64,000 nucleotides of DNA, taken from NCBI GenBank assembly GCA_033296885.1, contig MU864028.1, forward strand, positions 1-64,000, given 5' to 3'. Under the pieces are notes generated by a model, which was not told the DNA's origin, ran no database searches, and saw nothing but the letters and a program-made list of their open reading frames with translations. The translations under genes were made by a program, and so were the position numbers. The DNA is from Triangularia verruculosa. Lineage: Eukaryota > Ascomycota > Sordariomycetes > Sordariales > Podosporaceae. Below, piece after piece: positions 42,921 through 54,317 of the stretch; within the stretch, counting starts at the first letter, position 1, and each line of letters starts with the position of its first letter.

Positions 42921-43892
42921 ATGTCCACTGTCGAAATGATGTCTACCCCGTCCAGAGCAAATCCCGAAAAGCATGTCGATGAAGCGCCATTGCTGAAAAC
43001 CTTCACCCGCCTAAGCAAACAGGTCTACGTCCAAGAACCCACGTCCTCCCCTCCGCCAGGCGCCCATGAAACCGATCCAACCACCGTGATCATCTACGGC
43101 TGGGGCGATGCCGCGCCCAAACACCTCTCCAAATACGTTTCCGGATACACGACACTTTTTCCATACGCCCGCCTCGTCCTTATATTTTCCCCGATCTTGA
43201 AGACCCTCTACCAGACCCTCGACTCCCGATCCAAAACAATGATACCCGTGATTGAGGCCCTCTATGGGCCCATCTCTTCTCTCGACTCCTCCACCATACC
43301 CTCCAAGGCCGAATCCAAAGAGCGAATTCTGCTGCAGGTCATGTCCAACACTGGTGGCATGAACCTGGCCGCCACCATGCACGCCTTCACGAGAGCCCAA
43401 CCTGCCGGATCTGCCCAAGTATTTCCCCACGATCTCATGGTCCTCGACTCGACGCCGGGGAGCACTGCCTTCTTCCCCAACATTGTTCCTTGGTCGCGAG
43501 CTATGGCCATTGGAGCGTCAAGGGTCCTGCCTTTTGTCCCCTTTGTTTTGATTCAGACGATGGCAGCTGCGTTCCTCGCAACGCTTCACGGAATTGGCCA
43601 CATCATGGGAGCTACTTCGGCTGCCGCCTTCTCGGTGGCAGCTGTGAACGACCCGTCACTGTCCGACACCTCCTCGAAGCGGCTGTACCTCTATAGCAAA
43701 GAGGACGACATCATTCACTGGGAGGATATTGAGAAGCATGCGGCCGATGCCAGAAGCAAAGGATGGGACGTGTCTGCTGAGACTTTCGAGGGCACTCCGC
43801 ATGTTGGGCATATGAAAGCCCACCCGGAGAGGTACTGGAAAGCTATCAGCGCAGCATGGCAAGACGCGGTCAAGAAACGACAACAACAGTGA
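42921..43892 (+). CDS. DUF829/TMEM53 (PaxU-like) alpha/beta-hydrolase-fold protein
   Basis: Single exon, 323 residues from MSTVEMMSTPSR. The family starts with a strand and glycine turn (TTVIIYGWGDAAPKHLSKYV), has SNTGGMNLAATMHAF as the nucleophile-elbow-like block, DLMVLDSTPG, and ends with RLYLYSKEDDIIHWEDIEKH and SAETFEGTPHVGHMKAHPERYW, giving an acid and a His in the positions of a hydrolase triad. Members include the PaxU product of the indole-diterpene cluster and human TMEM53. The reaction is unknown. No diterpene genes are nearby. Confidence 0.88.
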   Translation: MSTVEMMSTPSRANPEKHVDEAPLLKTFTRLSKQVYVQEPTSSPPPGAHETDPTTVIIYGWGDAAPKHLSKYVSGYTTLFPYARLVLIFSPILKTLYQTLDSRSKTMIPVIEALYGPISSLDSSTIPSKAESKERILLQVMSNTGGMNLAATMHAFTRAQPAGSAQVFPHDLMVLDSTPGSTAFFPNIVPWSRAMAIGASRVLPFVPFVLIQTMAAAFLATLHGIGHIMGATSAAAFSVAAVNDPSLSDTSSKRLYLYSKEDDIIHWEDIEKHAADARSKGWDVSAETFEGTPHVGHMKAHPERYWKAISAAWQDAVKKRQQQ

Positions 43893-44113
43893 CATCGGAT
43901 CAGACACAGCAGGGAGGACAACACACACGGGACACCCAGGCATGGCCAAGCTTGAAGTGATAGACACCAGCTGATAGTGTTCACCTAATTCACCGTGTTA
44001 AGATTTCAGCACGCAAGACACGTCTCGTAATCAGGATGACGGCATCGCATTCTCATGTTGGTTCTAGGCCACCCTATTGTTCCTCTCTAACCTGCGCATA
44101 TCGTACCACAAAC

Positions 44114-45942
44114 TTACAAAGTATTGGTGGCCTTGAAGGACTCAAGGCAGTTCTGGACCTTGGCCTTCATCGTCTTTTCGCCCTCTCTGACCCAGACACG
44201 AGGATCATACTTTGGAGTGTTAGCATTATCAACAGAGAAAAATAGGGACTTGTTGGTGCCATGCTTACCTTCTTCTTGTTTGGCTTGTTGGCGCCTTCGG
44301 GGTTGCCGACTTGGGTCTTGAGATACTCAATGTTGCTCGTCACGTAGTCGCGGACACCGCTCAGGTAGGCCCACTGCAAATCGGTGTCGACGTTCACCTT
44401 GACGACACTGTTTTCCTGTTAGCATAGCCTTTCAACAATATACGCGCAGCAACAGCAATGCCAACAGTAGCAGCAGACTTACCCATGGCCGATTGCGGTG
44501 TGATAGTCGGACAAGGCAGAGCCCGATCCACCCTGCAACAAGTTCATTAGCTTAGGGGGCTCTTCCTCGGGTCACAGGAGCCTTTGGGCGCCAGGACTGA
44601 GCAGCGATGGTACTCACGTGGAACACAAAGAACACAGGCTTATCCTCCGAAGCACCCAACTTCTCCTTGACAAATGCCTGGTGCTTTCCTAGCAGCTCAG
44701 GATGGCTGGTAGTTCAGTTAGTCCATGCGCTGGTCAAACAGATTAAGTAGGACGTACAGCTTAACGTTACCAGGCGCATACACACCATGTACGTTTCCGA
44801 AACCGGCAGCAATGCTGAAGTAAGGGGAGATGGGCTTGAAGGCATCATAAATCTGCCAGATGTCTTCCGGTTGCGTGTACAAGGCAGCATTGTCAACGCC
44901 AGAGTCTAGCGACGGTTAGCAAGGTGGTTCTCTCCCGCCGACCTTGGCGCTAGGGCCAGCCATGGTAACATACTGTCGACACCATCTTCCTCACCACCAG
45001 TGATTCCAATCTCCATTTCGAGCCATTGCCTGTGACGGGTCAGCGCTAAATCACTCACAAAGTGTGCCAAGAAGGACGTAATCCGGGCTTACTTCATGGG
45101 AGCCATGCGCTTCAGGTAGCGGACGCAAGTCTCAATGTTCTCCTCGACGGTCTCTTCCGAAAGATCCAACATGTGACTGCTGAAGAGAGGTGTGCCGTTC
45201 TTCTTGAAGAACTCCTCGTCGGCCTCGAGCATGCCATCGTACCAAGGGAGGAGCTTCTTCGCGCAGTGATCAGTGTGCAGCACGACGGGGACGCCATAAG
45301 CAGGGGCAATGGAACGGATGTAGTGGGCCGCTGCAATTGCGCCGGCAACGGAAGCTACAAAGTGTCAGTATCCTACTTCGTTGGAGCGGTTACTAGAGTG
45401 ACTCACCCTCACGCTTCTCAGCAGAGTCCTTGATGCCCTTTCCAGCGAAATAGGCCCTGTTTACAAAGTCAGTCCAGCTCCATTGCTGTAGAAAGCACAA
45501 GGAAGAGACCTACGCTCCACCCTGAGACGTCTGGAGGATGATGGGGGCTTTCGAGTCACGAGCTTGAAAGAGGTCAGCGCTATCACGAATCACACGTTAA
45601 GGTTGAGGAAGACCTACCAGCCTCGAGGGAAGCAACAACAGTCGAGCTGGAGGTGACGTTGACGGCTGGGATGGCGTAGCCCACCTTGCGGGCGTGCTGG
45701 AACAGCTTCAAGACATCGTCGCCCTACAGGAACGGTCAGCACGGAGCTGGAGGTATTGGCCGCGGCTGGTTCTGTCGGGAAAGCGGGCGGCGGTAGTTCT
45801 CGGTCTGATTTCGTTCGAACTCACGTAGATAACTCCGGCAGGGAGGTTAAGCTCCTAGGATAGCATTGTCAGTTGCTGCTGGATAGCAGATAGACCGAGC
45901 GAGGTCTGAAGGAGGGTGGAGGCTTACATCAAAGATTCCCAT
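44114..45942 (-). CDS. fba1: Fructose-bisphosphate aldolase, class II
   Basis: Twelve exons, several tiny: 45942-45928, 45854-45825, 45723-45618, 45562-45514, 45456-45407, 45354-45093, 45029-44974, 44905-44758, 44705-44618, 44532-44483, 44407-44269 and 44209-44114. All 11 introns are GT-AG, 52-101 bp. They give 362 residues, the usual size of fungal class II aldolase. The start MGIFD-ELNLPAGVIYGDD is standard. Zinc-site motif VVLHTDHCAKKLLPW is at about 107-121, then SSHMLDLSEE, GGEEDGVDNSG, GNVHGVYAPGNVKL, FHGGSGSALSDYHTAIGHGV and KVNVDTDLQWAY. It splits fructose 1,6-bisphosphate in glycolysis and runs in reverse in gluconeogenesis, in the cytosol. The dispersed exons break the frame track into pieces, but the splice sites join throughout. 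Confidence 0.95.
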
Positions 45943-48147
45943 GGTGACTGATGTGGTGGATGGATAAAGCGGATGGAAGGTACGATGGTTGTTTTGTTTG
46001 TTGAAGGAGGGGGAAGAGGGAGAGAGCTGAGGGATTTGAATGACGCGCGCCTGGATTCGTTCGACTGGTCTGGCGTTTGCTTTGTAACGAGTAGCTACAG
46101 CAGTGAGTGAGTCCCTCGCCCAGTCGTTGATGGAAGTGGGGCATCCCGGTCAAGGAGGGGCAGCATTTCCATCACCCCACCAGCTCCACAATCACGCTGT
46201 GGGCTGGCCAGGTGGGGTATTCGGCATGTGCTGCGGCCCGGCAGTGTTCCCGGCGGCTTGCTGTGCTGACATTTGACAGCTGCCAGCGGAAGAAACTGTT
46301 GGGATTGCTGCTAGAACCCCCAATCTCTTGGCAAATGTCATCAAGACATTTTGTCGGTCCGATGCCCAAGAGGCTTTTTTTGGCCTGCGAAGCCGGACGG
46401 GCGCGCATTTGTTTTTTTTTCTGCACTCGCTCACCGTATTCATGATGTCAAAGGACCCACGACTCCCGCGGGGTTGTGTCGGCGCGGGCGGAGGAGAGAC
46501 GGCATAGCCTGGAAGCCAGAGCATCCGGAAGTCGCCAGCTTGGCTCGGAAACAGGGTGGGTCATCATTGGCTCAATGCACGCGATCCAGCTCCGGCTCCG
46601 ATGGGGAAGCCCCTCGGAATGAGGCACTCGCGGTGCCCAATCTATGTCCGTATGACCTCGGTCCGAAATGACACATCTTCGCCAGGAACCGGAATGTCTT
46701 TACTTGAATCCTTTAAAGGCTGTCGTCGCACAAACCAAGCCTGCTGGTGCTCGCCTTTCCTGGGACCTCGACTTTGGATGTGTGACAGCGCAACGACGTC
46801 ATGGGTCAGGGATGGGTTGACAATCGATGGAATCGAATCGATGGGCCGATTATCACAGACTACTGTACCTGGTCAGTACTCAGCACCACGAGCCCTGGAT
46901 CACAGGCGTCTAGACTCTCTTCAATACCTAGCATTAACACTGCGGCGAAGAAGTCCGACCTTGCAGATGATGACCAGCCCTGGGCTTGTTTTGACAAATA
47001 GGCACAAGATACACGACGAGAGTGGCAGCAACAAGACGAGTCGAGATGATGAGAACTGAGTATAAATCGCCCAATAACTTCAAGATACTTGGGCCCATTC
47101 AATCCAAAGCGGACAATCTCACTCACCCTCAGCACCATGAAATGCTCCATCCTTGCCAAATCCCTCTTCTTCCTATCCATGGTGTTATCCACGGTCACTT
47201 GAAAGCTCGCAAAGCATCCCTTTTAACTCGTCTTTGGAACAGTCAATTCTACTCTGGGTGACGCGCTGTTCCAATCGGAAGCGGGCCGCGAGGTATTCGG
47301 CTCGTCATTCCCATCCTCCATGGAACATGTTCGGGGCCTAGACTTCAGGGCAGCGCCTCCTCATATAACCGCAAGACACTACCGGAGCGGTTGACGGATA
47401 CATCCCATCGGTGCTGACTGGGCTCTTCCTGATTCCAAGCATGGTCTTGATCCCCACAAGAGTTTCACAGTTGATGCCAGGACAACCTTCAAAACTCAGG
47501 ATTGAGAGCTCATCCGAGTAACACTTTCTAGGGAAATGCAGGCTGATGATACACAGAAGAGGACTCTAGTCAGACTACTGGGTCAATTTGTTGGTTGGGC
47601 TCGGGGTGGTGGCGAGGCCTGTTGGGCAGGACAGGGAGGCTCGGCTATGAAGTTTACTCTCGATTTTGCCCGTCTTGATGCCTGGGAATGTGTTCATCAA
47701 TCTCTTATCCTGATGAATCAAGGAGTAAATGTTCCGGTTCATGAAATGGCCGCGCTACTAGCTCTCATCCCACTAGCGGAATAATTCACATAACATGCCT
47801 CTTTTCTTCAAAGTGCACGGCTTCATTGAGGCAGGCTATGTCCCTCGCAGTGCCGTGGAAAGAATATAGGGCGGCTTGGTATCGATTTCTCTCAGTCAAG
47901 ACCGCATTCTCGAGATGCAGATTGAACGATACAGAGCCAAGAAAACATATTCAGTGGCAATCCACTGCAACTCAAGGTCGCAGCCGTTGAAAGAGACGGT
48001 CGGCACTTATCAGGCGGAAGAGAGAGACTTCCGTTGTCTCGGCTTAAGACGGTCGCCTATTTGCCGGCATATACCACAACTAGGTCATGTCGTCATTATG
48101 TTGCGAAGGCAACCGGGCAACGAGGGAGTGAGCTTGGTATTCAGGGG
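45943..48147. other. Large gene-free stretch
   Basis: Over 2 kb upstream of the aldolase start. No convincing coding frame, although several open frames of 60-167 codons occur. The part next to the aldolase start should carry its promoter. Confidence 0.45.
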
Positions 48148-48687
48148 TAACTTACCCGCGCAGGGGGGGTCCAGTGAGCCGTTCGGCGCACGGCTTATAT
48201 AAAATAAGGAAGGAAAGTTTAGTTGGAATAAGGCATCGGCTTATATAACCAGCCGCGCACGGCCGGTTCTACGGTTCATTTTAACGAGCCGTTCATTTGA
48301 CGACGAGCAGGCCACAGCCGACTCACAGGTGGTCCTTAAGGGGGTACCTTCCTCACAACATCTCGGCCATCTTCACACCTAATTTTACCACCACGTATAT
48401 CAATTAAATGGCCAACCGTATAGGGATGCAATCGGGCCCAATCGATAGGAAATCGTCAATTTGGTATATATCTTGACCTTCACTGTGGCCTACGTTGTGG
48501 TGGCTTTCTTCCAATGCCCTGATATCTTCCAAGTACCCTGCCGTCTGAGCCGCTCGTTAAAAATGAACCTCTAAAGTGGGCCTTAGCCACTCAAAGCCTC
48601 CGAGTGGCTTGATTTTTTCATGCCGGAAAGTTTAGTTGGGCAGATTTGAACGGCTCCCTAGACCCCCCCTGCGCGGTTAAGAAGTTA
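48148..48687. mobile_element. Probable non-autonomous MITE-like element
   Basis: Ends of this 540 bp stretch are inverted copies. The left end reads ACTTACCCGCGCAGGGGG and then GAGCCGTTC; the right end, reversed, reads AACTTCTTAACCGCGCAGGGGG and GAGCCGTTC. Both lie next to TA, a possible two-base target-site duplication as in Tc1/mariner. A GGAAAGTTTAGTTGG block occurs in direct orientation near both ends. No coding frame. TIRs are about 35 bp. The composition is less AT-rich than the 0-3 kb block, so it has not been strongly RIPed. Confidence 0.6.
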
Positions 48688-49610
48688 GTTGTCGTGGTAA
48701 CCGTCAGCCGATCCTTGACTGACGATACTCGTCCGCAGATGGCGATGCAGGTAGCACATATGAACCGAAACCGCACCTTTCTCCCTAGCATGTTCAGCCT
48801 TTAGACAGGGGTGTGAATGCTTTACCCGCGAGGTTGAATGCTTGGATGGCATATTTCTGCGGTGTGCCCGTGAATCACAAGAGAAAGGCAGAATCATATA
48901 TAAAAAGGAGTAGAGGGATGGAACGATGCTCCCGGCAACCGGCTCTCATCTTTGCGTTGGACCTTATAGACGTGGCCTCGGTCCATTGCACTGTTGTGAG
49001 ACCGGATCTTATCAAGCGAATGTGCGAGTTTGACAAATGCCCTTCCATTGGTCAAACGCGGATAGCTTGTACATTCTGCATGTCTTGCTGACTGCAGCAC
49101 TCTAGATGAGTGGGTCCGTTCATCTTGTTCCAAAAAGTCCATGGGTCAAATTGTTTGACGATACTTCTATCCGCGCAAAGGAAACCCATCTCAAAGACTG
49201 CTACACGTTTAGCAAGGACGCAGCCATCAAATGTAAGAACTCACCTGTATAAGTTCCAGAGACGGTCATGAGGCTAACATGGTTCCAAACCTCCCTCGCT
49301 GCCAGGCTGTGGAGAACAGGTCTAAGCTAACAGACTGCACCACTGCTTCATTCTCTCCTCTCTCGCGATTTGGCAAAGGTTCTCAAGCCACGGACAAAAA
49401 TAACAAGGGCCATCCCATACACAACGCGACACTCCCGGAGAGCTCGGGTAACTCGACTGTTTACATCAATTCAGCTGTCTCCGTAACTTCGACTGTCCAA
49501 GCGAGCGGCAATAGGGCAACCAATGCGTTCTTCAACCAGCGGTACAAGCGTCATGTCATTCTCTCCCCCCGCCTAACTCTACCCGTGCCTACTCTAAACG
49601 ATCCCTTTCT
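48688..49610. other. Intergenic, nothing recognised
   Basis: Holds the 3' side of the SET gene and some open frames on the plus strand without family motifs. No gene supported. Confidence 0.4.
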
Positions 49611-51097
49611 CTACGCTGCCTTTGCCTTGGTCTCTGCAAGTACCTTTTCTACCACCTGCAAGTCTTCTCTTAGACTGGTACAGAATCCACCCTCAGGATC
49701 TGAAAAAATCTCTGCAAAGTACAAAGCAGCCTGTCCGTACTTCTTCGCGCTCTCTGGATCCCCTTTATCATAGTATAGCTTCATGAATACCTGATAATAT
49801 TCCCCAATCTTGGTGATGAGCCTTTCCACTTGAGCCAGCTCGATAAATTCCCGGGTCCAATCTATCAAGGCGTCATACTGGGTCTCTGAGTCCTGCATGG
49901 CGTAGAAAAGCTCCATCAACCGCTCGCGGCGGGAGTCGGACGCGTCTCTAGCCTCAGGCGGGGCGGTGCAAAGCGCACAGGAGCAGTTGAAATGCCAGTT
50001 TCCTAGAGACTTGGCACGGTAAGAGCTAGGCATACCAAGCGGAATATCTGTTTTCGTTAGAGCGGATTCCCAGAGAATCATGTGACAAGGCTTACAGCTG
50101 ATGGTGATCTCTTCTCCTGGCATAATATCTCTCGTTGCTACCGCCGACATGACCAAATCTTTGGAGGTGAAGCGTGGAAAGGCACTATATAGGTACTTGT
50201 CAGTCTCCTCGCTCTGCTTCAAATGGAGCAACTTACTTTGGGTCGCAAGCATGGTTCATTCTCTAAGTACAATACGTCAGCCACCCCTCGAAAGAAAAGA
50301 CAGACAGGACAACTAACCGCAATCTCGGGGAAAAGCCCCTTGCAGTCACGGCCATTGATCGTCATGCCAAATGCATTGGTCCGAATGACATCTTCCAACA
50401 CGTGCATCTCTCCCTTTCTGCTCCTCGCCAGGTTCAGAACCCGTTGTCTGTCGCCCAACTGCTCCAGTGCCCGATGATAATATCTTCTCCCCTTTACAAA
50501 CCCCTTTGATCCATCAGGTCCTCCCGCTGGTGTGGCCTTGCGTGTGCCTCCCTCGGTTACCTTGAACTTGACCCCTGCTTCGTCCTCCTCCTCTTTCGGG
50601 AAAAAGGCGTTATCTGCAATGATGGCTGGGAAAGAGCGCATGATGGTCTCGAAACGGTTGATTTTCCTCGTTGCAATGACTCCCTTTCCCTTCCCAGGGA
50701 TGGAAATGACAGCATACGGCAGATCAGGGTGCTGGATCTCCTCCTGAGGTTTGAAATGTCTTCTGTCTGCCCATTGGTCGGCTACTCTGTTGATTACCGC
50801 TACCAGGCCAGCGGCAGTTTCCGGAGTGGTTAGAAAGGACACGCCGGCTCCTAAATTATAGGAAGAGGACGAGAAGACACAGAACTTTTCGCCTGGAATC
50901 GTGGAGAATGAGGTTGAACAGAGCGGCTCGTGGGTCCAGGGGAGGTTAGGAATGTCAAAAGAAGTTGAGTCATCATCAACCAAAAGAGGGGACTTTCTGA
51001 GAGGGGCCGATAATGGGGATAATAGAGGGTTTGGGCAAGTGGTCTGAAGGGCCCACGCAAGGTGGATAGAAAACGAGAAAATTGACAAGAGTCTCAT
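49611..51097 (-). CDS. SET-domain protein with signal-peptide-like N-terminus
   Basis: Three exons (51097-50318, 50262-50237, 50184-49611) are joined by GTTAGT...TAG and GTAAGT...TAG introns of 55 and 52 bp, giving about 459 residues. The N-terminus MRLLSIFSFSIHLAWALQTT reads as a signal peptide; an upstream in-frame ATG (51166) exists. The SET start is ISIPGKGKGVIATRKINRFE. The catalytic NHxC motif is created by the 26 bp middle exon (RMNHACDPN), and the post-SET part has GEEITISCKPCHMI and NWHFNCSCALC. This fits the fungal SET-domain protein 5-like group. Members are usually predicted protein methyltransferases. Whether this one is truly secreted cannot be told. Confidence 0.85.
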
Positions 51098-51772
51098 TGG
51101 GAAAACGAGATGGTGTTCTGGCCCTAGAATTAATGTCAGTAACTGTGAGGGGCTGGCTGCCAACATGTATACCTACCGGCCATGGCTATGAGATTTGATT
51201 GCTTCAGTCATTTCAAGTCGACGAAGAAGTTGACAGGTCCACCCAGGCATCTTGCAACGGTGTTCGCATGGCATGATCTCTTGGCAACGACGCCCAGAGT
51301 TTTGATGTTTAACCTGTCCCTGATAAAAGTGCCAGTAGCATCCTTTGGGAGTGATGGCGGATAGCCGGGAGTGGAAGATGGCCGGTTAATACGGATGTGG
51401 TGATATAGCCGACACGTCAACACAGGTCAGTCAAGATTCCACTTCTTATCGGTGCCAAGTAAAAGATCAAATGCAAGTGTATTCTCTACTGACGATTGTG
51501 ATGATGTTCACAATGCAAAATGCTGATGCTGATGGTAATGCTGATACCCAATGGCCCGATGTAATCCCAATGCTGCCTCCACAAAGTACCCAAGCCCAAA
51601 AAAACCCTAAATGTATCCCAAAGAGCTGCGGACTTCAAGAATCCGCACAGAATCGAACAAAGTGTGACCGATGCCTCTGTTGCATGGCCTTCAACAAGGC
51701 AGAAGCCGATGTGAGAATGAAAAAAGCGTCAACTCTCTCCTGTTGATGCACTGCTCCGCACTGGCTGGTTGC
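51098..51772. other. Intergenic, nothing recognised
   Basis: Between two minus-strand genes. No gene supported. Confidence 0.4.
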
Positions 51773-52211
51773 CTAGTACCCATCGGCCTGAGCGACAACA
51801 GTCCAGTCGCCACCCTGAGCGGCGACAGGCTTGGGGGCCGAAGAAGTGACGGCGGTGCCGGCTGCGGGAGCCGAGTCGTTGGTGCTGCACTTGGAGTAGC
51901 CTTCTGTGACGATAACTTGCACACCGGCGGGGAGAACCATGTGGCCGGTGCCCTGGGACATGAGGATCACATCCTCTTCGGTGCCTTTGCGCTCGCCATG
52001 GAGGAAGACGATGGACTTGCAACCCTTGAAGTCGAAGGTGCGCTCGTAGTTGCGGGCAGGGAATTCAACGTGGTTGCTGAGATCCGCAGGGCCGAAAACG
52101 GCTGCAGTCTTGTCCGTCCAGCGGCGGCGCTTGGGCTATGTCAGTCATGCATCCCGAGTGTAGACGGAGCCTGGGCAAAGGAAAACTTACAAGTTCCTGG
52201 GCGTCGATCAT
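51773..52211 (-). CDS. Small protein of unknown function
   Basis: Exon 1 (52211-52191, just MIDAQEL) and exon 2 (52129-51773) are joined by a 61 bp GTAAGT...AAG intron, giving about 125 residues. The sequence is compact: RRRWTDKTAAVFGPADLSNH, then FDFKGCKSIVFLHGERKGTE, a conserved-looking MSQGTGHMVLPAGVQVIVTE, and a Gly/Ala/Pro/Ser-rich C-terminal end (APAAGTAVTSSAPKPVA). No signal peptide. I do not recognise the family. The tiny first exon is supported only by good splice sites and the in-frame join. Confidence 0.6.
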
Positions 52212-53331
52212 GTTGGTGGTAGGTAAGGTAGGTGAGGTAGTGAGTGTTGTTGGTGGAAGAGGGTTGGAAAGTGAAGAGTGCGTTGATGAAGCTGAGGAGA
52301 TGCTGTTGTGTGAGTGTCTGAGGAATATATCAAGTCGATCTTCCATGGGAATTCACACTCTATTTAACATGCATCTTTGCTTCTTGATCTCCTGATACCT
52401 ACCCACCATGAATCTCCACGATGCAAAACACCAAATCCGCTTCGTGCCCAAAGTCTCCAGCACAATATGCACCAGGCGTTGCAGCTTGACTGGATCCACG
52501 CTAGGGGGTCGTCGTGTACCCAATGGACTCTCCACAAGAAAACCAACCAGAGCCCAACCCAAACATGGAGTTTGCTTTGGAGCCCAAAAGACCATTCCCC
52601 GCTGTGATAACGGGCCCAGACTGCCAAAATCTGTGAACGTGGACAGCCTTGGCAGGGCAGTTGGTGATTAGCGCGGACCCATGTCCAGTAGCATCGTGAC
52701 GTGGCGATTGTGGTTTCCTCACCGACACTTGTCATTGGCCTCAGTTTGGCAGGGCGAGTGGAGCGGGGACGGACACATCACAATCGATCGATTCCCGCCA
52801 GTGTCCACATACCTGACTCGTCTGATTTGGGATTTAAGCGCGCTGCAGATCAATGGCATCCAAAACCTGAAGTGCTGAACGAATATGAGGCTGGACTGCA
52901 TGCAGTAGCTGTTTCAGATGGTCCTGTCAGCTGTGAGATGCACAAACGAGCAATTGATCATGAGATTCAGCTGACCGGAAATGGTTAGTCGAGCATGTTC
53001 AGATCACATTAGGTTGTAGCGAGCTTGTGAGCGAGTGGAAAGAACTGCAAGATGCCGGGGCGCATGGAGCAGAAAGCGGCAGTTGAGTGCTTGGAGGGAC
53101 CTACCGGTACTCTGCAAAGCGAAGACAATACCTGGTTAAATCGATCGTGATACTATTGGGGAGGATGGACTGTGTCAAACAGCAAGTACCCAGTATGAAG
53201 CGCGGTCTTCCACATCGTGTTGTTGTCCTTCAGGCTGGGCCAGAGCTGGTGAGAGCTTCATACGGGCATGTGCTGTTCACTCAGATACCAAGCAAAGCCG
53301 ATGGAGAAACGCAACAGTCGTATATTCATGT
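52212..53331. other. Intergenic, nothing recognised
   Basis: About 1.1 kb with short open frames only. No gene supported. Confidence 0.45.
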
Positions 53332-54317
53332 CTAGCTCATCGTCATCATATCCACACTAGTAATGTAATCACTGGTTCCCTTTGTTGGCTCCCGATCTTT
53401 TGGCCCACATGTTGTGCCCGCCTTTCCTTCACCCCGAGCGCCATCAACCCTCAACCACTGGTTCCGGCTTGTGGCTTTCAACAGATTCTTCTGGGCGTCG
53501 TCAAACCAGCCATTGATGAAATCACCATGAAAACAGTACCCTTCACCCACTTCGCCACAGGCCAGCTTTAGCGGGGGGGCGCCAGACCAGCCTTTGGGGA
53601 TGAGACTGCGAACGTTGTAGCGAACAGAGAACCGTAGCTGCGGAACACGTTTCATGCCTGCTGGACAACGGCCACCGTTTGCTGCTGCGTAGGCATAATT
53701 CTTAATGTTGCTCGTCTTGACGCAATCGGGGAACCGGAGAATGACCTGGATATTGCCGCTGCAGGTAACACGAGGCATGAGTGCTCGATTGCGGTTTTGT
53801 CTGTCTTCCGGTCCATTTTCACACCACCATGTAAGTCCGGTGGTGCCTTCGTTGACATCGCTCTGGCTTCTCGCTGTTGCATTTCCAGCAATCGCAAAAA
53901 AGTCTTGTGGATACGGAATCTCGGCTTTGTCGATGTTTTCATAGTACGTGCTGAACATTCCCGGATTGACCTCTACAAAGTCGTTTGGACCCCGTACGTA
54001 ATAGAGAGTCGGGATCCCTTTTGTAGATTTCCCTCCGGTTAGGTCCAGTGCTTGATACAGGAGGGAATGGAGGGCTTACAATACACCGACAAGTCGTTGG
54101 GATTCTCTCCAGAGGCACAGCCTTTCTGAAGTTCAGCCGTAGTAGATAGATCCTTGGTTACAGCATCTGAACCGAAGAACGAGTGCATATGAGAACGGTA
54201 CTGCCCAGGGTAAACGATGGGGTCAATGTTCTTGATCATGAAACGCTTGTGTCGGATATCGGTATATGCGGTCACGACCGCAGCCAGAGTACATGTGACA
54301 ACTACCAAAGGAATCAT
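53332..54317 (-). CDS. Secreted DUF1996 protein, second copy in the window
   Basis: Exon 1 (54317-54080) and exon 2 (54017-53332) are joined by a 62 bp GTAAGC...AAG intron that gives YWIPTLYYVRGPN, for about 307 residues. Signal peptide MIPLVVVTCTLAAVVTA. Then IDPIVYPGQYRSHMHSFFGSD, the DUF1996 start motif, ELQKGCASGENPNDLSVY, WWCENGPE, FPDCVKTSNI, GGRCPAGMKRVPQLRFSVRY and FHGDFINGWFDD. It lacks the STCTSC arrangement of the copy at 9523-10737. Function unknown. A 5' GTAAG and the frame match make the junction secure. Confidence 0.88.

Noticed and set aside
42475..42939. 154-codon plus-strand frame upstream of the DUF829 gene
   Set aside because: No family similarity visible; the DUF829 start is well placed at 42921.
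46172..47059. Several open frames in the 2 kb upstream of the aldolase gene
   Set aside because: Short, overlapping and motif-free; consistent with chance in GC-rich DNA.
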